A DNA stretch of 64,000 nt, taken from the NCBI GenBank assembly GCA_944474755.1, contig OX104113.1, positions 49,181,644 through 49,245,643 on the forward strand, in the 5' to 3' direction. Source of the stretch: Limnoperna fortunei. Taxonomy: Eukaryota; Mollusca; Bivalvia; Mytilida; Modiolidae. Shown here piece by piece: positions 48,301 through 60,215 of the stretch; within the stretch, counting starts at the first letter, position 1; each line of letters opens with the position of its first letter. The notes under the pieces are model-generated. The model was not told the DNA's origin and did no database searches. It worked only from the letters and a program-made list of their open reading frames with translations. Position numbers and translations under genes: made by a program.

Positions 48301-50250
48301 AACGTTCAGATAAAAACAACATTTATGTATTTGTGTTTACTGACGAAAATATGAGCCGTGACTATTGAATATTTCTGTCAATATTGCTTATCAGTTCTGG
48401 TTTTTTAAAAATATCACTTGGCCAAATCACACTATTCCAGTGTAACTCCATGTAAAGAATTAATGACCTACAATATCCTTTTATGTTACTAAGTAGTTAA
48501 GGACCAGACTAATGCAGGTATACTTTATATTACTCGAATCGTCGACACGAATTAAAACAATTATCAAACAAAGTACTACTTTTTAATTCCCTTTGATGCA
48601 TAAGTGTTTCTGCACACGTATTCTTTGTTTTTGTAACATTTTATACTCTCTTATTGAATGGAAATCTTTATTATTAATTTCTGTGTTGTCATTAGGAATA
48701 TATTTAATAACATTTTTACCTTCTCTGTTTTTCGTTGCTATTGTAACTTGCGTTGTTGCTGAGGAAACATAAGAATTAGTTCATTATTTACGTTTTTTTG
48801 TAACATTAACTGTTTCAAAACCAATGAATATATCGCATTGACATTGATGTATTTAAAAAATAAGATAACTGATTTTTAAAAAATCGAATTGCCCGACTTG
48901 AGAATTTTTCGCGCCGCAAGTTGATCAACTATCTGCTATAAGCTCATTGACGAATTTTGGTTTTAAAATTATTGACGTTATAAAACCAATTGAAGACAAG
49001 TTTAAATTGAATAACTTTTCAGGACAGGCTGACAAATACCAGTTATAGAAGACTATATGATCCTTAAATATTAACTATGTCTGTCGATACTAATTACCAG
49101 TTCTGATCTTTTTACTGCTTTTTCATGTTTTATGCGACTTTTATTATGTTGACGACTGGCTTAACGACCCGACCAATACAGTTGTATTTGAAGGATCAGC
49201 TGAAATATTTTTTGTTTGACTCCTTTTTATGCATGTATGTATCTGCTAATGTATACTTCGTGTGTTTTGCTTAATACTTATCGTTTAATGATTATAACTT
49301 TTTATATCTGCATTCTGATTAAAGACGATATCTAATGACAGAGTGTTTAACTGTTCTTATTTTGCGTTGTTAATGGAACTTTCGTTGTTGTGTTGGAAAC
49401 ACCTGAATAAGTCATTATTTACGCGTTTTGTTACATTTACTCTTTAACCACAACTGAACAACTCATGTTGTTTTCAATATAAATAGAAATACAGAAAACT
49501 TAAATTCGAAATAAAATCGAATCTTCTAACTTTGTAATTTTTACAGAACACAGGTTAATTAACGGTGTGATGGACCAAAATTGAAATCTTGATCAATATT
49601 TACAAAGCATTAAAACTTATTGTACTAAAAATAAAAATTGAAGCAACGATTTAATTTTATAATAATTGATTCTAGTTGTAATATTTTAAACTGAAAGACT
49701 TCTTCTTTATATTAAACTTAACAAAAAAAATGTGTCTATCTGCACATAAACTTTTATAATACAACCTTGAAAACGTGTAGACCAAAACAAAAGTTATGTA
49801 TTCGTCGTCCCGGAGGAATAATATGTTCTTACATATCTTGGGAAAAAAACCAAGTGATCTTCAACGCTTGATAGAAATTGTTTGTTTTGCGAGTAGAGTG
49901 CAGCAGAACAAGTGAAAAACATTTCTATCACGCCGATATTGTTTCTGTTTCTGATTGTTAATTGGAAGACACAGCCTGTACAAGGAAATGCTTGTGTGCT
50001 CATCTGTATTGTTCATATCAGCATGAAAATGTCTATTTACGGACCAATATCTGATATGTTAGCATTGAATATTTCTGCCGATATCAATTACCGGTTTTTA
50101 TCCATTTACTTCTTGCACTGGCGAGATTAGTTATGTCGACAACAAGTGCACTATGACTATATAACAATATGCATCAAATACATTGCCTTATTTCTGTACC
50201 GTCTTAGTTTAGGACCAGAAAATTAAGTTGCATTTTGTGTTTATGTCATT
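42400..50250. repeat. Degenerate ~700-770-bp monomers in tandem
   Basis: A landmark close to GTTAAGGTCCAGACCAATAC recurs near 42486, 43262, 43930, 46258, 47022, 47720, 48495 and 49160. Spacing alternates about 776 and 668 bp, and every second monomer is closer in sequence, giving a higher-order period of about 1.45 kb. Other landmarks are GGAACTTGTGTTGTTGCTGA and TATTTCTGTCAATATTGATTA. Divergence grows towards 50 kb. This array overlaps the block duplication at 40917-47825. Confidence 0.8.
44604..45367. mobile_element. 764-bp foldback MITE with 20-bp TIRs and 6-bp target duplication
   Basis: The ends are TACGGAAACCGTAAAGGGAC and the complement of TACGGAAGCCGTAAGGGGAC (18 of 20 match). ATAGGG is duplicated at 44598-44603 and 45368-45373. 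The paralogous block has the empty site 'gttatagggcaaa' near 41440. The inside consists of degenerate quasi-palindromic units such as ATATCGAGATCTCGATAAAA and CGTTATCTCGAGAAAACGAT, with the two halves complementary, so the whole can fold into one large hairpin. No ORF of note. Confidence 0.9.
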
Positions 50251-50299
50251 GTCGGAACGAATTTAATTAATAAGAGGAATTCAAAATGTTTCGTTATAA

Positions 50300-50442
50300 T
50301 TATTCACTATTTATCACATGGTCTGTCAACACTGAGATTGCGGGTTAGAGTCTCACGGCGGGCAGGGTGTACTCCACTTTGATCTTAATTGACAATGGTT
50401 GCCAGTTTTCCTGCCACATGTCGGGTGGCTTCTCCTGGTTTT
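50300..50442 (+). mobile_element. SINE fragment
   Basis: CACATGGTCTGTCAACACTG, GGCGGGCAGGGTGTACTCCA and TGCCAGTTTTCCTGCCACAT are family words. The A-box end and the tail are missing. Confidence 0.72.
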
Positions 50443-50989
50443 TCATAAATACATCTTTTTCTGTCGACATCAATTATATGTTCTGATTCATTTACTATTT
50501 CTACTGCATTGGCTAAATTTGTCATGTTCATAAAAAACACTATAAATCTATGAAAAAAGTAACATCCAATACAACTCCATTGTTGTGTGATGACTTAGAA
50601 AGAGACTATATTACTTAAATTCCTTGTCATGTTAACTGGTATCATTAGATCTAATTACTTAAATTGAGGAATCAAAATTCATTATTTTATATATTTAAGT
50701 ATCGCTGCAAATAGATAATCAAAATAAATGTAATGTTGTTTTGGGACTAGCATCATGAATAAGCGTAATTATTAAGTCTTTGCGACATTAACTGTTTGAC
50801 CATAAATGAATAGATCATATTGTTTTATGGTGAAGCATTGTATAAGAAAAAATATCCCTTGATAGTATGTTTAAACATTTGTCATTTTGTATTTCTGTTG
50901 TGTTTTTTCATTAACTTAACTGGATTGAGTTATTCGTTTAACAGACGAACAACTGGTATATAAACTTCTAAACGATAAACGTATTAACA

Positions 50990-51440
50990 TGTAGACAGGA
51001 AAACGGGTCGTCTGGATGACAAGTCGACAAGTCAATTGTATGAGCATTTATGAATTACAAAAAATGTGTAATACCCAACTGTTCACAAAGTGTAGTTAGG
51101 CATTATACTGTTCATTATGTTATTCACTGTTCATCTGCACTTATGCACTGTACTGTTCAACTAACAAAGTAGATTGTGTCCTTGTGCTAATGCTAATCAG
51201 GGTCATAGTTCGTTTTCTAATTAGCTATTACAAATGAAGCCTTCCACCACTAAATTGGTCAATTTTTCAACCTGTCAACCAGTTACCTTGTCGACCCAAT
51301 GTTCAACCTGTCAACCTATCAAATAGTCAAGATTTGATCCGTCTACCTACATGTCGACTGGTCAAACCATAGAACTGTCAACCAGATGACCGGTCTATCA
51401 GTTATCTTATTTATCAACTAAACAGTCAGTACACACATCA
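50990..51440. other. Sequence rich in GTCAACC/GTCGAC words
   Basis: Short words such as CAACCTGTCAACC, CCTTGTCGACCC, CATGTCGACTGG and ACTGTCAACCAG recur at irregular spacing. A 10-bp inverted pair (ACACACATCAATGTGTGT) lies near 51431-51448. It may be the remains of a short tandem repeat. No coding signal. Confidence 0.35.
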
Positions 51441-53220
51441 ATGTGTGTACCCGTCAAATTACTTAATATTCTGACCATTAATATCTTTGATTAAAATTAT
51501 GCGAATACGTATGAATATTCATTTGTTAAAAATGCATATGCGTATTATAAAGTTTATAGACATAATATTGACTTAATTGTTGTTGTGTATCTTACACTTT
51601 TGTGTAATAATGTTTTTGAATTCAATTATGAACATTCTAAATTTTGTAAGTAGAGCTGTTGCATCTAAAGATGATGTTTTTTAATATTTGATGCGAAAAT
51701 CAGAATTGAATTTGTAAGAAGTGCAAATCGTTTGACAATGGAGATGCGGACAGTTTTATAACAAACTTCTTTTCCTTAATTTAAGTCCGATTAAAACTGC
51801 TTTTTCAACATTATTAATATTCACCTTTATGACTTAACCAAGAATTGAATTATCTAATAATGAACTGAAGTAAATGTCAAAAATGTAACTTTCAAATAAC
51901 GAACACCAAGTTAACATATTCCATATGAGTTTATGCTGTCTTTAGATTAAGTGTTTTGACTATTTAGTGTTTTTATACGTAAGACTGCTTTTTTTATTGA
52001 TGTACAGATATATACATTCAAATTAATTCAGTAGTCATTTTTTGGCTTATTAGATTTATTATTTAATTTTATTTTGTTTGTTTAAATCTCTAATTTGTCT
52101 GTTGGTTGATTCATCTGTGCATTTAATCGTTCAAAGCATTTTTTTATCACGATAAAGTTGTAATGTGATTATATTGATTTTATTTATTCAAACATGTTCT
52201 TTTTTTATAGCATCAGTTTATTAAAATTAATACTCACAAATGCAATGTAAATTCAAATCTAGAATTAGAGTTTCGTTAGCGCACTGTATTTCCCTCGCAA
52301 AGGATTTTGATTGCAGCCACATGCGCAATGACCAGATATCGCAGTCACATTGTAGATTGTTATCATATAATCTTCTGGAAGTAATTAAATACATGAAGGT
52401 TAATAGAATACGCTAAGACAAACGCGAGTTTCGTCTTATAAAGGCCATCTATGGCAATCAAACCCCAACAATAATTTAAATCTAAATTGGAACGATATTG
52501 CGACAGTTTAGACAAAATCTTGGTCATTTGTTTCGTCCAAAATTAATTGACAAGTGAATTTCAATACCAAGTACCGATGATATGTTTTTGATATAAAATG
52601 TCCGTTGTTGGAAGTAACTACATACATTTGATAGACGTAGAACACAACAATAATAGCAAGTCTTTTTAGTCTTCGAGTTTTTTGTGTTTTACTTTTGGTA
52701 CAAAATAACCTGGAGCGGAATACGGGTTTATTTATATTTTAAAAAAATCTGTAAATATATTATTTGTATATTCTTTTTTACGAAATCATAAGGACAATCG
52801 ACAAGAATATTCAGTGACAATTGTTCTTACAAGCCAACCGAAACTAAGTATATCGTGGGCAATCAATAGCAATGCTCTAATATGTCGCTTATGCTTTAAA
52901 GAGCAAACTCTAATTGAAACATAATTGTTAATTACTTTGTATTTTTGCAATTTAGATTTAAAATTTCGATTTCAATCATTCAATTTTTACTATAATATTG
53001 GTTGCAATAATGTATGAACTACTACATGTAGGTTGAACAGGTGTACATTCACCGTTATGTAGCCGGTTTTAAACGGTCAATTTGATACATAAGGTAACCA
53101 TATGAATAATACACTAATAACCACACTAATAATACAAACAACATAACGATTACAAGCTAGCAGACAACTAACTTTGAAGTTATTTTATTTTTAACTTTAA
53201 AATGAAAAATAAATAGAAAT
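51440..53220. other. No gene or clear repeat recognised
   Basis: AT-rich sequence without exon-like boundaries, long frames or repeat words that recur elsewhere in the window. Confidence 0.5.
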
Positions 53221-53224
53221 ATAG

Positions 53225-53381
53225 GATCTTACATGGGTACGAGTGGATTATCGGATTTCTCCAGTCGAGATAGTAAAATTATGGAATTTTAAGTCCGAGC
53301 CTTGGCGAGGACTTAAATTTCCATAATTTAACTATCGAGATTGGAGAAATCCGATAATCCATGAGTACTCATGTAAGATTC
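53225..53381. repeat. Near-perfect hairpin with ~75-bp arms
   Basis: The left arm starts GGATCTTACATGGGTACGAG and the right arm is its complement ending CTCATGTAAGATTC at 53381. The core GGATTATCGGATTTCTCCA is perfect in both arms. The loop is only about 7 bp around CCTTGGC. It is probably a short foldback MITE or the end of a larger one. No flanking duplication was identified. Confidence 0.88.
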
Positions 53382-53814
53382 TGTTTCTCTAATTTTAAAA
53401 AGTAGAAAATTTGCGAAACGAGGTACAAATTCTCCCAACCCCAATTTTAGGTTCATGACTTGAATACGCGGTAAATGGAAGGTGTTTTGTTTATGACGTC
53501 ATGAGTTTTTATTGTGACGTTATTATTTATAACCAATCAACTGCTGAGAACAACAAATTCACTAGTGACGAGAAATATTTTTTCCACACCGGTCAAGCGG
53601 TTGAAACATTACGTCAAAATTAGAGAAAACAACGATTCTTAACGTGGTGAGAGGAAACTGAACTAGTGTGTATTTTATTTCCAGAAAATTATAATCGGGC
53701 AAAATATGGTCGATGGAAATAATAATGTACTCTAGTTATGCAAATACCAAACAGGTGCATTAAATATGTGTATGTACATCTGTTCATGTAGAAAGTATAT
53801 TAATAATTGAAATT

Positions 53815-54050
53815 GGGGCCTGGTTGGCCTATTGAAAAAGGTATTTAGTCAACCATTGGTCACGTAGTCTGTAAACACTGGGGTAGCGGGTTCCAGTTCC
53901 ACTGCTGACAAGGTGTGGCCTACTCCAGTTTTCCTACCGAAGGTGGGGTTTTTCTTCGGGAACCCTGCCTTCTTCCCCAATAAAAAATGGAGGCTACAAT
54001 ATAGCTGAAAAGTTGTTTATAATGGAGTTAAACACCATTCAAACAAAAAA
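53815..54050 (+). mobile_element. tRNA-derived SINE, diverged
   Basis: Head GGGGCCTGGTTGGCCTATTG, B-box remnant CGGGTTCCAGTTCC, core TCGGGAACCCTGCCTTCTTC and tail GGAGTTAAACACCATTC with an A-rich end. About 25 bases are missing between the B box and the core compared with 25472. No clear target duplication. Confidence 0.85.
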
Positions 54051-55184
54051 CATTATTTTTAATGACATGATTGAAAGGAAAAGGCACTTGCATGCTTGTC
54101 AATACAGAACTGATGACCTTTTTGTTTAATATTCTCTATAAATGACACTCTATAAATAGTTTCTAGCATAAAATGCATGATTTTTTGTATGTATGCATTG
54201 GTCATTGAGGTGTATTATTTATTAACCTTATATCGATTGCTTTAGCTGCAGGCTGAACAAAATTATGTTGGTAAAATGATTTTTGTACAAACTTACAAGA
54301 CTTGTAATTTTGTCATAACACCCATCAGTTATTGGCTATTAAACATTTTTAATTTCTTAATTTATTTTAATGTCTAGAACTCGGGTACTAAAAATCGCAC
54401 TTTTCGTGAAATATGACCTTAAAGTAATCAGGGTTAAAAGTTATACGTGTTATAATTTTTCTTGTTCTACTCTAGCTAACACGTGTGCTTTGTACCTTGA
54501 AATTTAAACCTGGTTTTTAACATTATATCATGTTTCAATTGAATTGGCTTTCATTTTAATACACAGAGATGTGTTCAACCTATAAAGCGTCACGTATCTA
54601 CGTACATGAAAACTACGAAACAATTACAAAACGACATACAATGACATAGGTTTTGAAAATGATTAAGTGATTATGATTATATCTCAAGTGCATGTCGTAG
54701 ATTTAAATCTTATCTGGTATTAATACATGTTTATACAATTTTCTTTTTAAAATTGAACACAACAAAAAGAATGCATTATTCATTATATTGACGCTCTAGA
54801 TATGTTGTTTCTTAAATTTGGAATTGTAGGAAGTACTGTTACTTTAGATTGGTGTTTGTGCAAACAAAATTATCTTCCCTTTCGTATTTACTTTAATTGC
54901 TATGCAAAATACATGGGATACACTATATTATTTTCACCCTCTTACAAAGACTACTTACATGTATGTATGGTTCTTTGAAAACGGATCGGGGATCGATGTC
55001 AATTCCGTACTGTTACAAAACGCTATATCAAAATAACATGAACATGTCTCTGGGCAGGACGCAACCACATTCTCTTGGAAAATGACGACAATTATAATAA
55101 ATGCAGCATACATACACTCCATTGCCTTGTTGTGCTACAAAATCAAAATTACTCATGTAATGTTCTTTTGTGTAAACATACATT
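54050..55184. other. No gene or clear repeat recognised
   Basis: AT-rich, no recognised elements between the SINE that ends near 54050 and the tail-only insertion at 55202. Confidence 0.5.
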
Positions 55185-55201
55185 TCTAATACTAAACGTA
55201 T

Positions 55202-55255
55202 AGCTGAAATATTGCTGCTCGGGCGTTAAACACCATTAATCAATCAATCAATCAA
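55202..55255 (+). mobile_element. 54-bp tail-only retro-insertion with perfect 17-bp target duplication
   Basis: TCTAATACTAAACGTAT is present exactly at 55185-55201 and again at 55256-55272. Between them lies only AGCTGAAATATTGCTGCTCG, then GGCGTTAAACACC and a (ATCA)n tail. This is the 3' end shared by several bivalve SINE/LINE families, so it is an extreme 5' truncation of a retroposed copy. Confidence 0.9.
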
Positions 55256-55379
55256 TCTAATACTAAACGTATCAACATATTTTACACAACTAAGCAACAT
55301 CAATGTGTTTATATTTATATGCATCAGTTACATTATATTCATCCTCAATATACAGTTGATTGTTCATACGTTTCCATTT

Positions 55380-55740
55380 CCAAACTGTCATTATAAATGC
55401 CTACTTGTTACTGCGGAAAGATAGGCCTTCTTGTCGGTGGGTTGTCACGTCATAATCGAAAAACCTCAGAGCAAGAGGTAGTGGGTGACTTGTTTTAAGA
55501 GTGTCAAACTCTATGGAAGTTAAAGACATTTTAATATTTGAAAAAGGGGTCCGCTCATTGTAGTCGTTACAAAAGGCTTAATTTTCAGGGCGTAGTAATT
55601 ACTCGATATTTTCCCAGTCCAGTCTATTTTTTCCCGTTTGCTCAATATTAGTTGTTAACTTGTTCTTGTGCCGAATATAGCTAAAATACAGCTCGCAGCA
55701 AGTTAAGCAAATATCCTATCAACCAATCAATCAATCAATT

Positions 55741-55783
<43 letters not shown>

Positions 55784-55785
55784 CC
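55380..55785 (+). mobile_element. Probable retroposon 3' part with (CAAT)n tail
   Basis: The 3' end ATATAGCTAAAATACAGCTC, GTTAAGCAAATATCC then (TCAA)n at about 55724-55781 is the same tail type as at 55202. The sequence upstream (from about 55380) is richer in GC than its surroundings and may be the body of the same element. The 5' limit is a guess. Confidence 0.5.
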
Positions 55786-55880
55786 TTGTTTTTAAAATCT
55801 ACTAATTAAAACTTCAATAAACATTTCAAATAATTTGTTCGGAAAATAGATGATCAGAAATATTGTTTATTTTCCTTGTA

Positions 55881-56139
55881 AGGATCTCTGAGACCTAGTG
55901 ATTAAGGTCGTTAGTCTGAAATTCATCACTGTGTCTGTGACAGTGAGATGGTGGGTTCGAGTCTCACTGCGATCATGGTGTACTCGACGCCAATCCTAAT
56001 TGAAAAGGATTGGCAGCTTTCAGACCGAAGGTCTGGGGTTTTCTTCGGGAACTTTTGCTTCTTCCCAAAACAAACTGGACGCCATGATAAAGTTCAAAAA
56101 TTGCTAAAGTAGTGCGTTAAACAATATTCAAACAAACGA
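55881..56139 (+). mobile_element. tRNA-derived SINE, diverged, with 13-bp target duplication
   Basis: Same family as the copy at 25472: B box GGGTTCGAGTCTC, core GGTCTGGGGTTTTCTTCGGG and tail GTGCGTTAAACAATATTC. TATTTTCCTTGTA flanks it exactly at 55868-55880 and 56140-56152. The head has several changes from the consensus. Confidence 0.9.
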
Positions 56140-56152
56140 TATTTTCCTTGTA

Positions 56153-57680
56153 TGATATTGAATCTTAAGTAACATTCTATACAGTATCACTATCATTAGC
56201 CTATCAGAGTCTATCACTTGGAGAAATCTACTAATTCATTTTAATTTATTTAAATTTTAATATTTAATATGTCTTAATCATTCGAAGTTAAATTTCAATT
56301 TTATTCATCAAACAATAATTTAATTATTTAAGCAAATTATATTATTCATTGTCAAATCGGCGATTTGTTGTTCGGGGACATCTTTCAAACTATGTTAACC
56401 TGGTACTAAACGAAAACAAATCATATGTAGAGCAAAGAGTTATTGGTGGTCATAATTTTTTGCAACAATTAACTTGTACCAGTTTCACCAAAGAGATATA
56501 TGCCTACGTTTGCAAAGTAAATCAGAAGAAAGTCAGATGTAACTTACAAATACAAATACAGATACAAATAAAAAAGATAAGTATAACAAACAATTAACAA
56601 ACAATAATACATTATTAAAATACAACAAGCAATTTAGCAACCAGAATACCTCTGAACAAAAGCGGGTTTTATCAGGTAGTCTTGATGGGTGAACAGATCC
56701 TATTTCACTATTGAGAGCCGTTGTGATGTTGAGTCTGCGCACGACAATATACTTACCTGATTTTATAAATCGATGACCTTTCTTTTTTTAACGATGTTTT
56801 GTTTTAGTAGGAAAGATTTTTAAAAGTTTCATTACGCTATAAGTATGGGTGTTTCACAGAATATTATTGTTTTTAAGGTTCTAAGTATTATAGCATTAAT
56901 ATCAAATTTATTGTTATGCTACAACTATGTATTTTCATTTTTATTCAAAATTTGAGTTGTCTGAAAATCTGACTCATCCATTGATATATCTTATGGTTTA
57001 ATGCAAGATCTTTTCGTAACATAATTAAAATGTTCGTTAAAATTAAGAGACGTTTCTCGATAATTCGTCAATCAATCAGGAATAAAACTTACATATTAAG
57101 AACACACTAGATATCCTTTTAATCTACTTCAGTGCGACATCCAGAATAATAATTTTAATTATTATTGTATTGTACAAACGGAAACCTGGTCTTTGCAACA
57201 AATAACCTTTGAGACAATGTAAAAAAAGCGAATTTCGTGATAATAAATCTTACAAAATAGAACTTTCGGAAAAAAACCATATTGAATATCTCATTTTATG
57301 AATAACTAAACCTTTATATCCCTAAATCTAACATGGTCCGAATATTTATAATTGTGTTTTTCACTGTTTTATTTCGTTCTAACAATTTGAATAACCTTAA
57401 TAAATGCACTTACCTTTAAAATATATTACTTTTCACAATAAAGCCTACAATAAACTTAGCACAATTAAATAAAACCAAATACTAAGACAAGATTTAGCTA
57501 TTAACAATACTTTTCAAGTATCTTTGTAAATGAAACAGAACCAGAACACAATTGGTAATAATTACATACTGAGCATGCGCATGCAAAGCATATTTAGAAA
57601 AATGTCACGTATGCATTAATTTGCATGATAAACTAAACAGTTTTAACAATAAAACTGCTCTGACAAATAAATCTTAGGAT
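56153..57680. other. No gene recognised
   Basis: The frame at 56349-56597 lacks any motif I recognise. Strong-looking minus-strand donors occur (after 56757 and 57413), but the sequence before them has stops in all frames or no acceptor, so no exon is called. A 5' non-coding exon of the receptor cannot be excluded. Confidence 0.45.
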
Positions 57681-57693
57681 ATTACCACAATGA

Positions 57694-57963
57694 GGGGCGG
57701 TGGTCGAGTGGTCAAGGCAGTTCGTCTACTATTGATCACGTGTTCTGTCAATACTGAGATTGCGGGTTCGATTCTCAATGCAGGCAGGGTGTACTCGACT
57801 CCAATCTTGAAAATTGAAAAAGATTGCCAGTTTTCCTACCGCAGGTCGGGGGTTTTCTCCGGGTACTCTGGCTTCCTCCCCCAATAAAAGCTGGACGCCA
57901 TGATACAATATATAGCTGAAAAATTGCTTAAAGTGGCGTTAAACAAAATCAAACAAACAAACA
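57694..57963 (+). mobile_element. Full-length tRNA-derived SINE with 13-bp target duplication
   Basis: Close to the copy at 25472 throughout: the same A box (GTGGTCGAGTGG), B box (GGTTCGATTCTC), core and TGGCGTTAAAC tail with (CAAA)n. ATTACCACAATGA flanks it exactly at 57681-57693 and 57964-57976. The open frame at 57690-57887 is a by-product of this element. Confidence 0.93.
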
Positions 57964-58369
57964 ATTACCACAATGATTGACGGTTATATTTAATATTAAT
58001 TTTTTATTGATAAAGGACTAAAATACATGCAACTTTGTCTCATTTAAATACGTTGTAATACATGTATGTCTTTCTTCGATGGACTTAAGCAAAAAGGACG
58101 TAAGTAATAATAAACTGCGCTGGTTAAACATCACTTCTAGCATTCAAAATTGTCCGTATTTCAAGTCTTTATTTATATTATCAAAAGTAAATATATCGGT
58201 TTTGTATAGTGTTAATTTTGCATTTAACTTTCACAACACACGGCAAACAAAAATTCTTCGATACCTAAAATATACCTATTTACCTTTGTTCTATATTATA
58301 TGTTGTACCTGTGAATTGAGAGTCTGTCGTCTTGCTGGATGATTGTTTTAATTCAATAAAGAAATCGAA

Positions 58370-58890
58370 CATTTTATGTTAAACCATTATTCATCGTTGA
58401 ATAGCGTCTTGAATATTTTTTATTTTTATTGCCTGGAGCTTTGTTGTATTCTTTATTTCTAACATCCGTAATTGCTAACGCTGCTGGTGGAGTTTTAATT
58501 CCCAGAGGTTAGCCCGCTCTGCAATCAACACATTTGTGTTGCAGAACACATCAAAGCTATGAAATCGGCCGTGTAAATTTCAAAAAAATTGTCAAAACCC
58601 TAAGATTTTCCTGCACCAGGTATAGGTTGATCTTTGTAATAATTAATAATTTGGTATTCAGTTCGGCATATTTTGGTTTTATGGTTCTTTGCTCTTCATA
58701 TTAATATAATGTTTGGCATTTTCAATTTTTTTGGGTAGAGCGCTCTGATGAGTCTTGAATAGACGAAACGCGCGTCATGCGTACATAGCTAAATTTATTG
58801 GCCTGGAACTTTGATATATTTTTATTGCTATATTTGTTTTTATACCTTTGAAATTCAGAAAACTTTGTACTAAATGAAATTATTAAGCAA
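58370..58890 (+). repeat. Diverged copy of the dispersed mussel repeat
   Basis: TGATGAGTCTTGAATAGACG and AAACGCGCGTCATGCGTACA at about 58746-58785 are followed by TTGGCCTGGAACTTTGATAT. About 360 bp upstream, ATTGCCTGGAGCTTTGTTGT marks the preceding unit. Compared with 36220 the middle has been replaced or has diverged. Confidence 0.65.
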
Positions 58891-59889
58891 GGAAATTTCA
58901 GTATGGTCAATTCTGTAGGTTATTGCTTCAGATGTCATCTTAAGATAAAATAAATGTTTAATGTGCCTCAAAAAATTGCTTATGGTATAAAACTATGCTG
59001 ATTTCTTTACATTGAAAGCTACAAAAATGCAATTGTTAAAAACACAATGCACAGTACACAATTAACTGCCCCTATCGTCTATTTTTTATAAAATACACTA
59101 AAAAAATATATAAGTGCTTGATTCTTTTATATTAGCTATTAAATCATTCATTGTCTGATGTGTGTTTGTGTTCGTTTGCTTTGAAATGATATTTAAGATT
59201 TACTTGGGGAGAAAGCCAAGTACCCTGCAAAAAACTCGTTAATGAGACAAATAGCAATACAGGTTAGAGTCGATTACACACTGCCGTCATTTTATATTTT
59301 GCTTTGAGCGTTTGACAACAAATGAGTCAAGATGTGAATTCCTTGTCATATTGTTTTTGTGAGTTTATTTAGTTTACAACTCTTTTGTGTGAATATTACA
59401 ACTTATTGGAAGACATATACCAACAGCAACTAGTAACCTTCCGAAGCACGTAAATTCAGACCCAGTTTTGAGGTACAGGGTTTTTATTTTTATGCTACAT
59501 TATTTCTCATGGTCTGTAATGTTTCAATCATTTCATTCTTTTTAAACTTCGTTCTGAACCACTCTTCTTTATTTTAACCTTCAGCAAATTTGTATTGTAT
59601 AAAACTTGTTTATGAGTTGCATATTCTTCAGAAAATTTGCATTGTATAAGACTAGTTTATGAGTTGAAATAGTGTTGGTTCTGGACAGGAAACATTTTAC
59701 ATTTAGCTTTCTAGTAATGTGTAATCACTGGAACGACTCATCGGTGTTTCAATACCTGTCTTAAAACATTGGTTATGGTATAATATTTTGCTGATTTCTT
59801 CAAAAGAATACACTGTACATAATTACTGGTACCTGACGTCTATTCGATATTTGTTGTATATAATAATGAACAGTTCTTATGTCCAAAGT

Positions 59890-60215
59890 TTGTTTAAAAG
59901 TCCTGAGGTATCGGTAAGGGCGGGAGCTTTAGCCTTTTGTAACAGCTATAACGAGCCTACTCATATCGACATCTACAAAAGGTGTTGTTATCCTGCAAAG
60001 AGAGTGCTACTCTCGAAACACGTTACCTACTGTAATTTGCGATTATGCGTTCCGTATTACGACTTGACTACCCAAACTCAGAAGGCATCTACTATCCGCC
60101 ATTTGGGGACGCGCTAGGCGACTCTTTTGGTCGAGAATTGTGAATCCTCACAGTATTGTCCAGCAAAAGGATTTAACAAAAATGATAAAATTGGCGTTAA
60201 ACAAAACATACTAAT
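59890..60215 (+). other. GC-richer island ending in a retroposon-like tail
   Basis: Between 59910 and 60140 the composition is clearly richer in GC than the surroundings (GGTAAGGGCGGGAGCTTTAG, CCATTTGGGGACGCGCTAGG). It ends with AAAATTGGCGTTAAACAAAA at about 60189, like the SINE tail. Probably an unrecognised retroposon; the 109-residue frame at 59788-60117 has no known domain. Confidence 0.35.

Noticed and set aside
56349..56597. 82-residue frame with a Y-x-C-K-V end resembling an Ig strand
   Set aside because: It lacks the other Ig landmarks, ends in a low-complexity (IQ)n stretch, and is on the strand opposite to the receptor.
59788..60117. 109-residue frame in GC-richer DNA
   Set aside because: No known domain; the stretch ends in a retroposon-like tail, so it is treated as a possible element instead.
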